Assembly: GCF_030412015.1 (NCBI RefSeq)
Contig: NZ_JASNRD010000021.1
Coordinates: 1-64,000, forward strand
Length of the DNA: 64,000 bases
From: Massilia sp. YIM B02763
Lineage (GTDB): Bacteria; Pseudomonadota; Gammaproteobacteria; Burkholderiales; Burkholderiaceae_D
Direction: 5' to 3'
This document shows positions 1 through 9,975 of the stretch, piece after piece (within the stretch, counting starts at the first letter, position 1; every line of letters starts with the position of its first letter). The notes beneath the pieces are model-generated. The model was not told the DNA's origin. It searched no databases and saw only the letters and a program-made list of their open reading frames with translations. A program made the translations under genes and the position numbers.

Positions 1-52
1 AACTCAATCAAGATACAAGGGTGGGCATCACATGCCCACCATGCACGATCAA

Positions 53-1150
53 TTATTGAACCATGCTCGGCGCCGTCGCCGCCGCCGACACGGTGACGGG
101 CACGCCCGCCGCCGCCGTTGCCGGGATGGTCGCCGGCTTCAACGCCTCCAGCCACTTGCGCATCCGCCCCGCGTCCGCGGTCCGCGACTGCTTGCCCTTC
201 GAATCGAGGAACACCATGATCACGTTGCGCCCCTGGATCATGGCCTGCATCACGAGGCAGCGCCCCGCTTCGTTGATGAAACCCGTCTTCTGCAAGCCGA
301 TATTCCAGTCCGGCAAGCCCACCAGGTAATTGGTGGTGTGGAAATTCATGGGCCGGCCGCTGCCTTCGACGACATAGCTCGGGTCCGTCGAATACTGGCG
401 CAGCAGCGGTTCCTGGTGCGCCACCATCGCCAGCTTGGCCAGGTCGCGCGCGCTCGACACGTTCTGGCTCGACAAGCCGCTCGAGTCCACGTAATGGGTA
501 TCGTTCATGCCCAGTTCCGCCGCCTTGGCATTCATCGCCGCCACGAAGGCCGTGATACCACCCGGATAGTTGCGGCCCAGCGCCGCAGCGGCCCGGTTTT
601 CCGAGCTCATCAGGGCGATATGGAGCAGGTTGCCGCGCGTCATGCGCGTACCGACGGGCACGCGCGAGCTGCTGAATTTCAGCTTGTCGACGTCGGCGTC
701 CGTGATGGTGATGACTTCGTCCAGGTTCTGGCCGGACTGCACGACGATCAGGCCCGTCATCAGCTTGGTGATCGAGGCGATCGGCAGCGCGACGGAGGAA
801 TTCTTTTCGAACAGCACTTCCGAGCTGTTCTGGTCGATGACGTAGGCGACGCTGGAACGCAGGTCGAGCGGATCGCGGGTACGGTTCAGGCCAGCCAGGT
901 CGCCGGCGGTCAGGATGGCGGCAACGGGGGCGGCATAGGCGATCTTGCGCTTGCCGCGCACCATGGCGATCCGGCGCGCCATCTGCTTGCGGTTGTCGGC
1001 GGCGATGACCCTGGCCATCTCCGTGCGCTTGGCCGGCTTGGCCTTGACCCGCTTGGTGGCCGTTGCCTTGGCCTTCACCTTGGTCGCCGCTGCAGCGGGT
1101 TCGAGCATGAAACACAGGGAAATAAGGGTAGCCAATGCGAGCTTGAGCAT
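53..1150 (-). CDS. pbpG: D-alanyl-D-alanine endopeptidase (PBP7-type, S11 family)
   Basis: This is a periplasmic penicillin-binding protein of the low-molecular-mass S11 family that trims or cleaves peptidoglycan cross-links. The 365-residue product begins with a hydrophobic signal peptide (about residues 1-21). A Lys/Ala/Arg-rich linker (about 22-75) follows, and then the catalytic domain. All three active-site motifs are visible: SITK at 126-129, SEN at 183-185 and KTG at 288-290. The absence of a clear C-terminal amphipathic anchor domain and the overall length favour PbpG over DacA/DacC. The basic linker is longer than usual and may bind the cell wall; that is inference. The gene stands alone, and its promoter should lie in the AT-richer stretch above 1150. 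Confidence 0.9.
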   Translation of the reverse strand: MLKLALATLISLCFMLEPAAAATKVKAKATATKRVKAKPAKRTEMARVIAADNRKQMARRIAMVRGKRKIAYAAPVAAILTAGDLAGLNRTRDPLDLRSSVAYVIDQNSSEVLFEKNSSVALPIASITKLMTGLIVVQSGQNLDEVITITDADVDKLKFSSSRVPVGTRMTRGNLLHIALMSSENRAAAALGRNYPGGITAFVAAMNAKAAELGMNDTHYVDSSGLSSQNVSSARDLAKLAMVAHQEPLLRQYSTDPSYVVEGSGRPMNFHTTNYLVGLPDWNIGLQKTGFINEAGRCLVMQAMIQGRNVIMVFLDSKGKQSRTADAGRMRKWLEALKPATIPATAAAGVPVTVSAAATAPSMVQ

Positions 1151-1584
1151 CTTCGAAATCCTTGAACGCGACTGATGGGCACACCCGATGAGTTCGTCGG
1201 GAGTGCGGTGGTGCGAAAGACGAGCGGACCACGACAGAATGTAACACTTGCGCGCTCGTTTTACTACAGCGCAAACTTTACTGCGTTGTAGAAATATCTT
1301 GAAGTTTCAACAGCTTGCAGGTCGACGCCTTGCCGTCCAAGTATAACGTCAAGTGCTCGTTCCGAAATACTTGTCTCCTGCCGGAACACGCTTTCAACGG
1401 CGAATTTACCGCCGCCCCTGCCAAACGCGTGGCCATTTATTGAATCAATTTATTCGGTTTACGGCGCGTGCCTTTTATCAAACACGCTCCCATGCCAATC
1501 CCTTATGTTATTGAAAGGTAAACATGAGCATGCTGGCAAATTCTTGACGATTTCCCTTTCTTAATGCCTTCACGTCATTATTAG
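1151..1584. other. intergenic region, 434 bp
   Basis: No convincing gene is present. The stretch is richer in A and T than its surroundings and separates the divergent pbpG and GMC oxidoreductase genes, so it should hold both promoters. I could not assign -35/-10 boxes with confidence. Confidence 0.5.
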
Positions 1585-3324
1585 GTGGCAATAATGCGTG
1601 GGGTTTTCGACCATTGTGCCGGGCAAAGTGGGTCGCGTATGATGATTTTTTCTACCGCATTTCTATCCGGCCAGCAGTTTGCCAAAACGACAGTGTGCAT
1701 TGTCGGCGCCGGTGCGGCAGGGATCACGCTTGCATGCGAACTCGACGGTACCGGCATCGACGTCCTGCTGCTCGAAGCCGGCGGCTTCGGTCACGACCAG
1801 CGGGTTCACGGCGACTACGCGGGCGCAGCCACTGCCCCGCATCCGGATACGACCGCATTCCGGCGCACGGGATTCGGCGGCACGACGACAATCTGGGGCG
1901 GGCGTTGCGTTCCACTCGACCCGATCGATTTCACGCGCCGGCAGCATATTCCCGGCAGCGGCTGGCCGATCGCTTACGAGGAGGTGGCGGGCTATTACCC
2001 AAAAGCCATGCAGTATTGCGACGCCGGCCACGCGGATTTCTCCGTCACGGGCTCGCTGGGCACGGCACCGCCGACCATCGATGGCCTGGAATCGGATGCG
2101 ACGATGCTTGCCGATCGCATCGAACGTTACAGCTGTCCGACGGATTTCGGAAAACGCTATCGCGCACGCTTGGCGCGCTCGTCGAATGTCACGGTATTGC
2201 TGTTCGCGCGCTGCATCCGGTTGGTGCGCGATGCGGACAAGGGGCGCATCGAACAGCTGGTACTGGTCGATCGCGCCGGCCGCAGGGTATGCGTCCATGC
2301 GGATACCTTCGTCCTCGCCGGCGGCGGCCTCGAAGTCACCCGCTTGTTGCTGGATTCCGACACGTCCGGTCCCGGCCTCGGCAACCGGCACGACAAGCTG
2401 GGACGCTATTACGCTTGCCATGCCGAGAGCATCTGCGCCCGTCTCGTCCCCGGCCATGGCAAGCTGCCATTCGCGTTCGAAAAGACGCTGGATGGCGTGT
2501 ACGCCCGCCGCAAGCTGCAGTTTTCGGAGGCGGCGCAGCACCGGCATCGCTTGCTGAACAGCGCGTTCCGGCTGCACTTCCCGCCTTACGCCGACGCCCG
2601 CCACGGCAGTGCCGTCATGTCGACGATCTACATGGCCAAGTCCGCGCTGGTCCCCGAGCATGCCAGGATCCTGCATCACGGTGTGCCGGATACCGTCGTG
2701 TCGCCGCGGCGCGCCCATGTCAGGAATATCGCATGCGGCTTGCCGCACGTCGCGGCATTCGGCATGCGGTGGCTATTCCTGAGAAAGTTCGCCCGGCGCA
2801 AGCTGCCTTATACGCTCGTCCCGAATGCCGACGGCAGCTATCCGCTCGAATTCAACTGCGAGCAGACGCCGCTCCCATCGAGCCGGGTCTCGCTGCTGCG
2901 CGAGCGTGACCGCCACGGCGTGCGCCGGATCCAGGTCGACTGGCGCCTCGCGCGCGAGGACGTCGAGGCAGCCTGCCGTGGCTTCGTCGTGCTGCGCGAT
3001 GCCCTGCGGCGATCTTCCAGCTGCCGGCTCGAATTCGACGAGGCGCGCCTCCGTGCCGCGCTGGAAAACGCGACGCCGCTCGGCGGCCACCACATGGGCA
3101 CGGTCCGCATGGGCGCCAGCCCGAAGGACGGGGTCGTGGACCGCAACTGCGCACTGTTCGAACTTCCCAACCTCTATATCGCCAGCGCGGCGGTCTTCCC
3201 TACCCCGGGACACGCCAACCCGACGCTGACGATCGTCGCGCTTGCCATCAGGCTGGCCGCGCACTTGCGCGCCGGCCGGACGTTTCCCTCGACAGCGATG
3301 ACCGAGACCGCGGAGCAATCATGA
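1585..3324 (+). CDS. GMC-family FAD-dependent oxidoreductase
   Basis: This flavoprotein is predicted to oxidise an alcohol or sugar. An N-terminal Rossmann motif (VGAGAAG) is followed by an acidic strand end, LLEAGG, for FAD binding. A middle GGTTTIWGGRC segment and the C-terminal GMC signature GGHHMGTVRMG...HANPTLTIVALA complete the family pattern. The start is uncertain: a GTG at 1585 has a plausible AGGTGG-like context, but the ATG at 1639 lies closer to where the conserved domain starts. The stop overlaps the next start (ATGA at 3321), so the gene is translationally coupled to a glycosyltransferase. The three-gene set suggests modification of a cell-surface or secreted glycan. The substrate cannot be read from sequence. 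Confidence 0.85.
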   Translation: MAIMRGVFDHCAGQSGSRMMIFSTAFLSGQQFAKTTVCIVGAGAAGITLACELDGTGIDVLLLEAGGFGHDQRVHGDYAGAATAPHPDTTAFRRTGFGGTTTIWGGRCVPLDPIDFTRRQHIPGSGWPIAYEEVAGYYPKAMQYCDAGHADFSVTGSLGTAPPTIDGLESDATMLADRIERYSCPTDFGKRYRARLARSSNVTVLLFARCIRLVRDADKGRIEQLVLVDRAGRRVCVHADTFVLAGGGLEVTRLLLDSDTSGPGLGNRHDKLGRYYACHAESICARLVPGHGKLPFAFEKTLDGVYARRKLQFSEAAQHRHRLLNSAFRLHFPPYADARHGSAVMSTIYMAKSALVPEHARILHHGVPDTVVSPRRAHVRNIACGLPHVAAFGMRWLFLRKFARRKLPYTLVPNADGSYPLEFNCEQTPLPSSRVSLLRERDRHGVRRIQVDWRLAREDVEAACRGFVVLRDALRRSSSCRLEFDEARLRAALENATPLGGHHMGTVRMGASPKDGVVDRNCALFELPNLYIASAAVFPTPGHANPTLTIVALAIRLAAHLRAGRTFPSTAMTETAEQS

Positions 3325-4574
3325 TAAGCGAGTGCAGGCAGCCGATGCGCGTGGCCTACCTGATCAACCAGTATCCTGCCGTCAGCCATGGTTTCATTCG
3401 CCGCGAGATGCTCGAACTGGAACGATCCGGCGTCGACGTGGTACGCATTGCCTTGCGCGGCTGGAAAGGCGTCGTCGCCGACGACGAGCACCGCCGCGAG
3501 CTGGAAAAAACCCTGTATATCCAGCGGCTCGGCGTGTTCGGATTGCTCATGCATTTCGCGAGGACGAGCATGACCAGTCCGGTGCGTACGATAAACATGC
3601 TGGTGCTGGCGCTGGGAATGGCACGGCACGATCCGAGCCGATTATTCATTCACCTGTTTTATGTGATGGAGGCATGTGCGGTCGCCGCCATCCTGGCCAG
3701 GGAAAACGTCCGGCACCTGCATGCGCATTTCGGGACGAACTCGACGGAAGTCGCGATGCTTGCGTGCGGACTGACGGGTGGAACATACAGCTTCACCGTG
3801 CATGGCCCCGAGGAATTCGACAAGGCAAAGTCGATCGGCCTGGCGACGAAGGTTGCGCGCAGCGCATTCGTCGTGGCAGTCAGTTCATTCGGCCGCGGTC
3901 AGCTTTACCGTTGGATCGACCACGACAATTGGAGCAAGGTAAAAATCGTCCACTGCGGACTGGAGCCCGGTTTTCACACGGAAGCATCGAGTGCCGCGCC
4001 TGTACAAAAGCGGCTCGTGTGCGTCGGGCGGCTGTGCGAACAAAAAGGCCAGTTATTGTTGCTGCAGGCAGCCGAATTGCTCGTCCGGCGCGGTTGGGAC
4101 TTCCAGCTGGTCCTCGCCGGCGATGGCGAGCTGCGCAGGCCGATCGAGGACGACATCGCATCGCGCGGACTTGGGCAGCACGTATCGATTACTGGCTGGC
4201 TGAGCAATGCGCAAGTCCGCGAACAGCTGTTGAATGCCACGGCCCTGGTCTTGCCAAGTCTCGCCGAAGGCTTGCCCGTGGCAATCATGGAGGCGATGGC
4301 ACTCAGGCGTCCGGTACTGTCGACCTATATTGCCGGCATTCCCGAATTAATCCGTCCGGGAATCAACGGCTGGCTTTTTCCTTCCGGGTCGCCCGAGGAC
4401 CTGGCCGCCGCAATGGAGCAATGTCTCCTTGCATCGGCCGGCGAGATCGACGCGATGGGAGATGCTGCGCGTGAAGCCGTCCTCCAGCGCCACGATATCC
4501 GCCTGGAGGCAAGGAAACTGAAGGAACACTTCGTCGACGTCCTGAACGGTGGTGCCTGCCCGATCCGAGGATAG
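3321..4574 (+). CDS. glycosyltransferase family 4 (GT-B fold)
   Basis: This is a predicted cytoplasmic retaining glycosyltransferase. The C-terminal GT4 domain carries RLVCVGRLCEQKGQ, the sugar-nucleotide-binding core, and LPSLAEGLPVAIMEAMA, the E-x7-E region typical of the family. The N-terminal half has the acceptor-domain HLHAHFG motif. The start overlaps the upstream GMC gene by four bases; an internal ATG at 3345 (MRVAYLINQYP) begins the conserved fold and is an alternative start. The gene ends two bases before the next glycosyltransferase, which points to one operon for glycan synthesis. Donor and acceptor are unknown. Confidence 0.88.
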   Translation: MISECRQPMRVAYLINQYPAVSHGFIRREMLELERSGVDVVRIALRGWKGVVADDEHRRELEKTLYIQRLGVFGLLMHFARTSMTSPVRTINMLVLALGMARHDPSRLFIHLFYVMEACAVAAILARENVRHLHAHFGTNSTEVAMLACGLTGGTYSFTVHGPEEFDKAKSIGLATKVARSAFVVAVSSFGRGQLYRWIDHDNWSKVKIVHCGLEPGFHTEASSAAPVQKRLVCVGRLCEQKGQLLLLQAAELLVRRGWDFQLVLAGDGELRRPIEDDIASRGLGQHVSITGWLSNAQVREQLLNATALVLPSLAEGLPVAIMEAMALRRPVLSTYIAGIPELIRPGINGWLFPSGSPEDLAAAMEQCLLASAGEIDAMGDAAREAVLQRHDIRLEARKLKEHFVDVLNGGACPIRG

Positions 4575-4576
4575 CA

Positions 4577-5758
4577 ATGGATTCCCCTCTGGAGTTCGTG
4601 TTACTGCTCCTGCTCGCGCCCATGGCCGCCATGACGGGCATGTTCCTCGTCCAGACCTTCGCCGCGACGACAAGCGACCGGCGCAACAAGCCTCCACCGG
4701 GTCCACGACCTTCGGTCGCCGTGCTGGTGCCGGCCCATAACGAGAGTGCCGGCATCACACAGACATTGCGGTCGATCCATGCGCAGCTCGGCCGCGATGA
4801 CCGCATCGTGGTCGTCGCCGACAACTGTACGGATGCGACCGCCGCGACCGCGCTTGCTTGCGGTGCCGAAGTGTTCATCAGGACGAACGCGGAGCAGCGC
4901 GGAAAAGGCTACGCGCTGGGTTCGGGCATGCACCTGCTGGACACGGCACCGCCGCAGGTGGTGATCATCATCGACGCCGATTGCGAGATCGCGGCCGGGG
5001 CCATCGACGCCCTGGCGCAGCGCGCCTGGATGACGGGGCGGCCCGTGCAGGCCCGCTACCTGATGCTTGCGCGGCCGGACACGGGAGCGACGGCGCGCAT
5101 CGCCGCCTTTGCCTGGATGATACGCAATTGCGTGAGACCGCTCGGACTCTTCCGCCTCGGACTGCCTTGTCAACTCATGGGGGCCGGCATGGCCATTCCA
5201 TGGTCGCTGATCAGTACCGCATGCCTGGCGAACGGCAGCCTGGTGGAAGATATCGTATTGGGACTCGAACTTGCGGGCCGCGGTGCCGCACCCGAGTTCT
5301 GCCCCGATGCCCTGGTCACGAGCTTCTTCCCGGCGTCCCGGCAAGGACTCAAGTCGCAACGGTACCGTTGGGAGCACGGCCATCTGGGCGTGATGCTGGG
5401 CTTGGTGCCCCGATCGCTGTTTCGCGCGTTTCGCAGGCGCGACGTCCACCTCGCCGTGCTGGCATTCGACCTGCTGATTCCGCCACTCGCATTATTGATG
5501 CTCGCGCTCGGCGCCACCTTCATCGTCGCGTTGGCAATGGCGGCATTATCGGGCCCTGCATGGCCCTTGCTGGCCTCCTCGATGCTCCTTGCCGCCCTGG
5601 CCACGGCAATTTTCATCAGTTGGTGGAAGTTCGGCCGCGAATGCGTGGGCCTGTGGGACCTGTGTCTCAGCCTCGGATATGTTGTCTGGAAAATACCGCT
5701 GTATTTTCATTTCTTCGTCAGAAGGCAAGTCCAGTGGATCCGTTCGGAGCGGGGCTAG
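4577..5758 (+). CDS. membrane glycosyltransferase family 2
   Basis: This is a processive-type or dolichol-phosphate-mannose-type glycosyltransferase with membrane segments. Residues 5-25 form an N-terminal transmembrane helix. The GT-A domain follows with VAVLVPAHNES, DADCE (the DxD metal site) and QRYRW, matching the Q-x-x-R-W motif of cellulose-synthase-like enzymes. Two or three hydrophobic helices sit near the C-terminus. It is the last gene of the GMC-GT4-GT2 operon. The combination resembles small exopolysaccharide or glycolipid clusters, but no polymerase or export gene is adjacent, so the product is unknown. Confidence 0.88.
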   Translation: MDSPLEFVLLLLLAPMAAMTGMFLVQTFAATTSDRRNKPPPGPRPSVAVLVPAHNESAGITQTLRSIHAQLGRDDRIVVVADNCTDATAATALACGAEVFIRTNAEQRGKGYALGSGMHLLDTAPPQVVIIIDADCEIAAGAIDALAQRAWMTGRPVQARYLMLARPDTGATARIAAFAWMIRNCVRPLGLFRLGLPCQLMGAGMAIPWSLISTACLANGSLVEDIVLGLELAGRGAAPEFCPDALVTSFFPASRQGLKSQRYRWEHGHLGVMLGLVPRSLFRAFRRRDVHLAVLAFDLLIPPLALLMLALGATFIVALAMAALSGPAWPLLASSMLLAALATAIFISWWKFGRECVGLWDLCLSLGYVVWKIPLYFHFFVRRQVQWIRSERG

Positions 5759-5793
5759 GCAAGCATCCGCTTTCCCCGCTACCGGCAGACGCA

Positions 5794-6513
5794 CTAGTCG
5801 AGAAAACGGACGAACGAGGCCAGCGGTTCGCGTTCCGTCACCAGCGTATTCTCGATCTTGTCCGGGTCCGCATGGCCCAGCGCCATGCCGCATACCACCA
5901 TCTCGTTGGGCGCCAGGCCGAGCTCGTCCGCGATGATGCGGTGGAATTGCGTGAACGCGGCCTGCGGGCAGGTGCCGAGTCCCCTGCCCCGCGCCGCGAT
6001 CATGATGTTTTGCAGGAACATGCCGTAGTCGAGCCAGGAGCCCTGCTGCATCACGCGGTCGATCGTGAAGATGAGGCCGACGGGGGCGTCGAAGAAGCGG
6101 TAGTTGCGGGCATGCTGGGCCGCCATGCCGGCCTTGTCCTCGCGCGTCAGGCCCAGCAGCGCATACAGGTCCCAGCCGACCTTGCGGCGGCGCTCGATGA
6201 AGGGCGACACCCACTCGCGCGGGTAGTAATGGTATTCCTCGGTGTGCTGGCGCGCGGTGTCCGGATCCGCGTAGGCGGCCAGGATCGCCGCGCTCAGACG
6301 CTCCTTGGCCGCGCCCGTCAGCACGTGCACCTTCCAGGGCTGGGTGTTGGTGCCGGACGGCGCCCGCGCCGCCACTTCCAGGATCGCTTCGATGTCGGCG
6401 CGCGCCACGGGCGTGGGCAAGAAGGCGCGGATCGAGCGGCGCGAGGTGATGGCGGCGTCAACGGCGCGGCGGCTGGTGTCGTCGGCGATGCTGGCGGCGA
6501 TGTTGGCAGTCAT
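5794..6513 (-). CDS. nitroreductase family protein
   Basis: This is an FMN-dependent nitroreductase-like enzyme of 239 residues. The N-terminal SRRSIRAFLPTPV segment is the usual phosphate-binding Arg/Ser motif of the family, and APSGTNTQPWKVHVL is the characteristic FMN-contacting stretch. The C-terminus has GLGTCPQAAF and NEMVVCGMALGHAD. Such enzymes reduce nitroaromatics or quinones with NAD(P)H, usually as dimers. The gene lies 10 bp downstream of the EamA transporter gene on the same strand, so the two are probably co-transcribed. The physiological substrate is not evident. Confidence 0.9.
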   Translation of the reverse strand: MTANIAASIADDTSRRAVDAAITSRRSIRAFLPTPVARADIEAILEVAARAPSGTNTQPWKVHVLTGAAKERLSAAILAAYADPDTARQHTEEYHYYPREWVSPFIERRRKVGWDLYALLGLTREDKAGMAAQHARNYRFFDAPVGLIFTIDRVMQQGSWLDYGMFLQNIMIAARGRGLGTCPQAAFTQFHRIIADELGLAPNEMVVCGMALGHADPDKIENTLVTEREPLASFVRFLD

Positions 6514-6523
6514 GTGATTCCTT

Positions 6524-7444
6524 TCATTTCTTGACGACGCAGGCGACGCCCAGCACGGCGACGGCCATGCCCGCCAGGCCGAGCGGGCTCAGCTTTTCTC
6601 CGAAGACCAGCCAGGCCATCACGGCCGTGGTCGGCGGGGTCAGGTACAGCAGGCTCGTCACCCGGGTCGCGTCGTTGCGGCGGATAAGGGTAAACAGCAG
6701 GAAGATGGCGCCGATCGACAGCGCCAGGATCGACCACAGCAGGGCACCCACGAATTGCGGCGTCCAGTCGACGTGCGCGAGGCTGGGCGTGAACCCTTCC
6801 AGCAGGACGGCCAGCGGCAGCAGCGCCAGCGCGCTGGCCGAGAACTGGATCACGGTGCCGGTGCGCAGGTCGAAGCCGGGGCAGAAGCGTTTCTGGATCA
6901 TCGTGCCGGCCGTGATCGACAGCAGGGCCAGCACGCACAGGCCGATCGCCAGCGGCGACAGGCCGGACAGGCTGATCTTGGCGGCCACGACCAGCGCGAC
7001 GCCGGACAGGCCCAGCAGCAGGCCAAGCCACTGGCGCGGCGTCACCCGCTCGCCGATCAGGGGCGCGGCGAACGCGGTCAGGATCGGCTGCATGCCGACG
7101 ATCAGCGCGGACAGGCCGGCCGGCATGCCGATCTTGATCGCGCTCCAGACGCCGCCCAGGTAGCCGGCCTGCAGCAGCAGCCCGGACAGCGCCACCCAGC
7201 CGATCGTGCCGCGCGGCCAGGGCGCGCGCATCAACAGCGCCAGCGGCAACAGGATCGCCACGGCGCCCAGGCAGCGGATGATCACGAAGCTCAGCGGCGG
7301 CGCATACGGCAAACCGTACTTGGCGGCGATGAAGCCGGTACTCCACAGGAACACGAAGAACAGCGGCACGGGCGCCAGCCAGCCGGGCGGCACCGTGCCG
7401 GCATGCGCACCGGCTTGCATAGCGGGACTGGAAGCGTCGGACAT
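6524..7444 (-). CDS. EamA/DMT-family transporter
   Basis: This is an inner-membrane exporter of the drug/metabolite transporter superfamily, 306 residues with about ten hydrophobic helices arranged as two EamA repeats. I chose the start at 7444 (MSDASS...) because the open frame upstream of it is polar, low-complexity and not family-like. The body starts with PLFFVFLWSTGFIAAKYGLPYAPPLSF, typical of the first EamA helix. It is followed by a nitroreductase gene with a 10-bp gap. The substrate is unknown; relatives export amino acids, nucleosides or drugs. Confidence 0.85.
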   Translation of the reverse strand: MSDASSPAMQAGAHAGTVPPGWLAPVPLFFVFLWSTGFIAAKYGLPYAPPLSFVIIRCLGAVAILLPLALLMRAPWPRGTIGWVALSGLLLQAGYLGGVWSAIKIGMPAGLSALIVGMQPILTAFAAPLIGERVTPRQWLGLLLGLSGVALVVAAKISLSGLSPLAIGLCVLALLSITAGTMIQKRFCPGFDLRTGTVIQFSASALALLPLAVLLEGFTPSLAHVDWTPQFVGALLWSILALSIGAIFLLFTLIRRNDATRVTSLLYLTPPTTAVMAWLVFGEKLSPLGLAGMAVAVLGVACVVKK

Positions 7445-7793
7445 GGGCGCGGGCGGCAGCTTGCGGTGTCGAATGAATATGGGAAAGACAAGTCTAGCAT
7501 GCTGTCCCGTTCCGCGGATGACAGGGTCGTTTCCCTGAGACTGTTGTATCGGCACCAACAAAAATCCGGAAAATGCTTGTTTTAATTGATATTGCGCAAA
7601 GAAACGCCTTTGTGTTGTGCGCCGCATCAAAACAGCTTGACGCATAATCGAAAAGCAGCAAAAATGATTCATGCTGCGGCGCACAATCCGCGCCCGGATG
7701 ACACCATTGCTGTACCGGTCCAGAGCAACATGTCCGAAGTCCGAGGGCTTTCCTGCATCACGGCCCCTATAAAATCCATTACTGGAGAACTTT
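7445..7793. other. intergenic region with divergent promoters
   Basis: No gene is supported here. The stretch separates the EamA gene (minus) from the phasin gene (plus). A TATAAA near 7768 is a candidate -10 for phaP, and GGAG at about 7783 is its ribosome binding site. Confidence 0.4.
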
Positions 7794-8360
7794 ATGTTTG
7801 CATTCCCTGAACAGTTTTCGAACGCGACCAAAGCCAACCTCGAAGCCCAGTTTGCCCTTCTGTCGACGCTGACGTCCAAGACGTTCGAAGGCGTGGAAAA
7901 GCTGGTCGACCTGAACATCGCTACCGCCAAGGCCGCAATCGAAGACTCGTCGGCGACCACCCGCCAGCTGCTGGGCGCCAAGGATCCCCAGGAGTTCTTC
8001 GCCCTGTCCGCGTCGCAAGCCCAACCGAGCGCCGAGAAAGCCCTGTCCTACGGCCGCCAGCTGGCATCGATCGCCACCGACACCGGCGCCGAATTCTCGA
8101 AAGCCGCCGAAAGCCAGATCGCCGAAGTCAACCGCAAGGTGATTTCGCTGGTCGACGAAGTAACCAAGAACGCCCCGGCCGGTTCGGAAACCTATGTGTC
8201 GGCCATCAAGACCGCCATCACCAACGCCAACGCCGGCTACGAGCAGTTCAGCAAGACCACCAAGCAGGCCGTCGAGGCGATGGAATCGAACCTGAACTCG
8301 GTGATGTCGCAGTACACCCAGGCCGCCAACCGCGCTGCCAACACCGCAGCCGCCGCCTGA
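7794..8360 (+). CDS. phaP: phasin family protein, PHA granule-associated
   Basis: Phasins coat polyhydroxyalkanoate granules and control their number and size. This 188-residue protein has no signal peptide. It is almost entirely alpha-helical and rich in Ala, Lys, Glu and Gln, and carries the family pattern FSNATKANLEAQF followed by FEGVEKLVDLN. A GGAG ribosome binding site stands before the ATG. The gene is monocistronic: its own promoter region lies upstream and a strong terminator lies 30 bp downstream. Its presence implies that the organism stores PHA, although no PHA synthase is in this window. Confidence 0.92.
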   Translation: MFAFPEQFSNATKANLEAQFALLSTLTSKTFEGVEKLVDLNIATAKAAIEDSSATTRQLLGAKDPQEFFALSASQAQPSAEKALSYGRQLASIATDTGAEFSKAAESQIAEVNRKVISLVDEVTKNAPAGSETYVSAIKTAITNANAGYEQFSKTTKQAVEAMESNLNSVMSQYTQAANRAANTAAAA

Positions 8361-8390
8361 TTGCACAGCCCTGCCCCGGCAGGGAATGCA

Positions 8391-8426
8391 AAACGGCCCG
8401 GATCGCTCACGCGGTCCGGGCCGTTT
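8391..8426 (+). terminator. rho-independent terminator of phaP
   Basis: A 15-bp stem (arms 8391-8405 and 8412-8426, one G-T pair) with a 6-nt loop is followed by GTTTTGTT. It lies just past the phasin stop codon and can also serve the opposing liv operon. Confidence 0.85.
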
Positions 8427-8485
8427 GTTTTGTTGCCTGTGGGATCTTGAACTCAGGCTTATTCGCCCAGCTTATTTCCCCCCGC

Positions 8486-9207
8486 TTATTCGCCCAAATA
8501 CGCCGCCTGCACGCGCGGATCGTGCAGCATGTCCTGGGCATTGCCGCTCATCGTGATCGTCCCCGACTCCATCACGTAGGCGCGGTGCGCCGCCTGCAGC
8601 GCCAGCCGGGCGTTCTGCTCGACCAGCAGGATCGTGATGCCCTGGCTGGAGACGTCGCGGATGACCTCGAAGATCTTTTCCACCATGATCGGCGCCAGGC
8701 CCATCGACGGCTCGTCCAGCAGCAGCAGCGTCGGATGGCACATCAGCGCGCGCGCCATCGCCAGCATCTGCTGCTCGCCGCCGGACAGCGTGCCGGCCAG
8801 CTGGCCCGATCGCTCCTTCAGGCGCGGGAATACGGCGTACCACTTCTCGATGTCGGCCTCGATGCCCGCCTTGTCGGCGCGCGTGTAGGCACCCATCAAG
8901 AGGTTCTCGTGGATGGTCATGCGCGTGAACACGCCGCGGCCTTCCGGCACCATCGCCAGCTTCCGCTGCACCAGTTTGAACGACTTGGCGCTGCCGAGCG
9001 GCTGGCCCTGGTAAGTGATGCTGCCTTCGACCTTGCTGGACGGCAGCGTGCCCGTGATGGCCTTCAAGGTCGTCGTCTTGCCGGCGCCGTTGGCGCCGAT
9101 CAGCGTGACGAGTTCGCCGCGGTCGACGCGCAGGTCGATGCCCTTGACGGCCTTGATGCCCCCATAGGCCACCTTCAGGCCGGCGACGTTCAGGATGTTT
9201 TCGCTCA

Positions 9208-9208
<1 letters not shown>
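8486..9208 (-). CDS. livF: branched-chain amino acid ABC transporter ATP-binding protein LivF
   Basis: This is the second ATPase subunit of a high-affinity branched-chain amino acid type importer on the cytoplasmic face. The 240-residue product has Walker A GANGAGKTT, the signature LSGGEQQ and Walker B LLLLDEPSMGLAP. The start at 9208 was chosen because it overlaps the livG stop (ATGA), as expected for a tightly coupled operon; the upstream extension is Arg-rich and out of character. It is the last gene of livHMGF. The substrate may be leucine, isoleucine and valine, but this family also takes up other amino acids, urea or amides. Confidence 0.93.
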
Positions 9209-9971
<763 letters not shown>

Positions 9972-9975
<4 letters not shown>

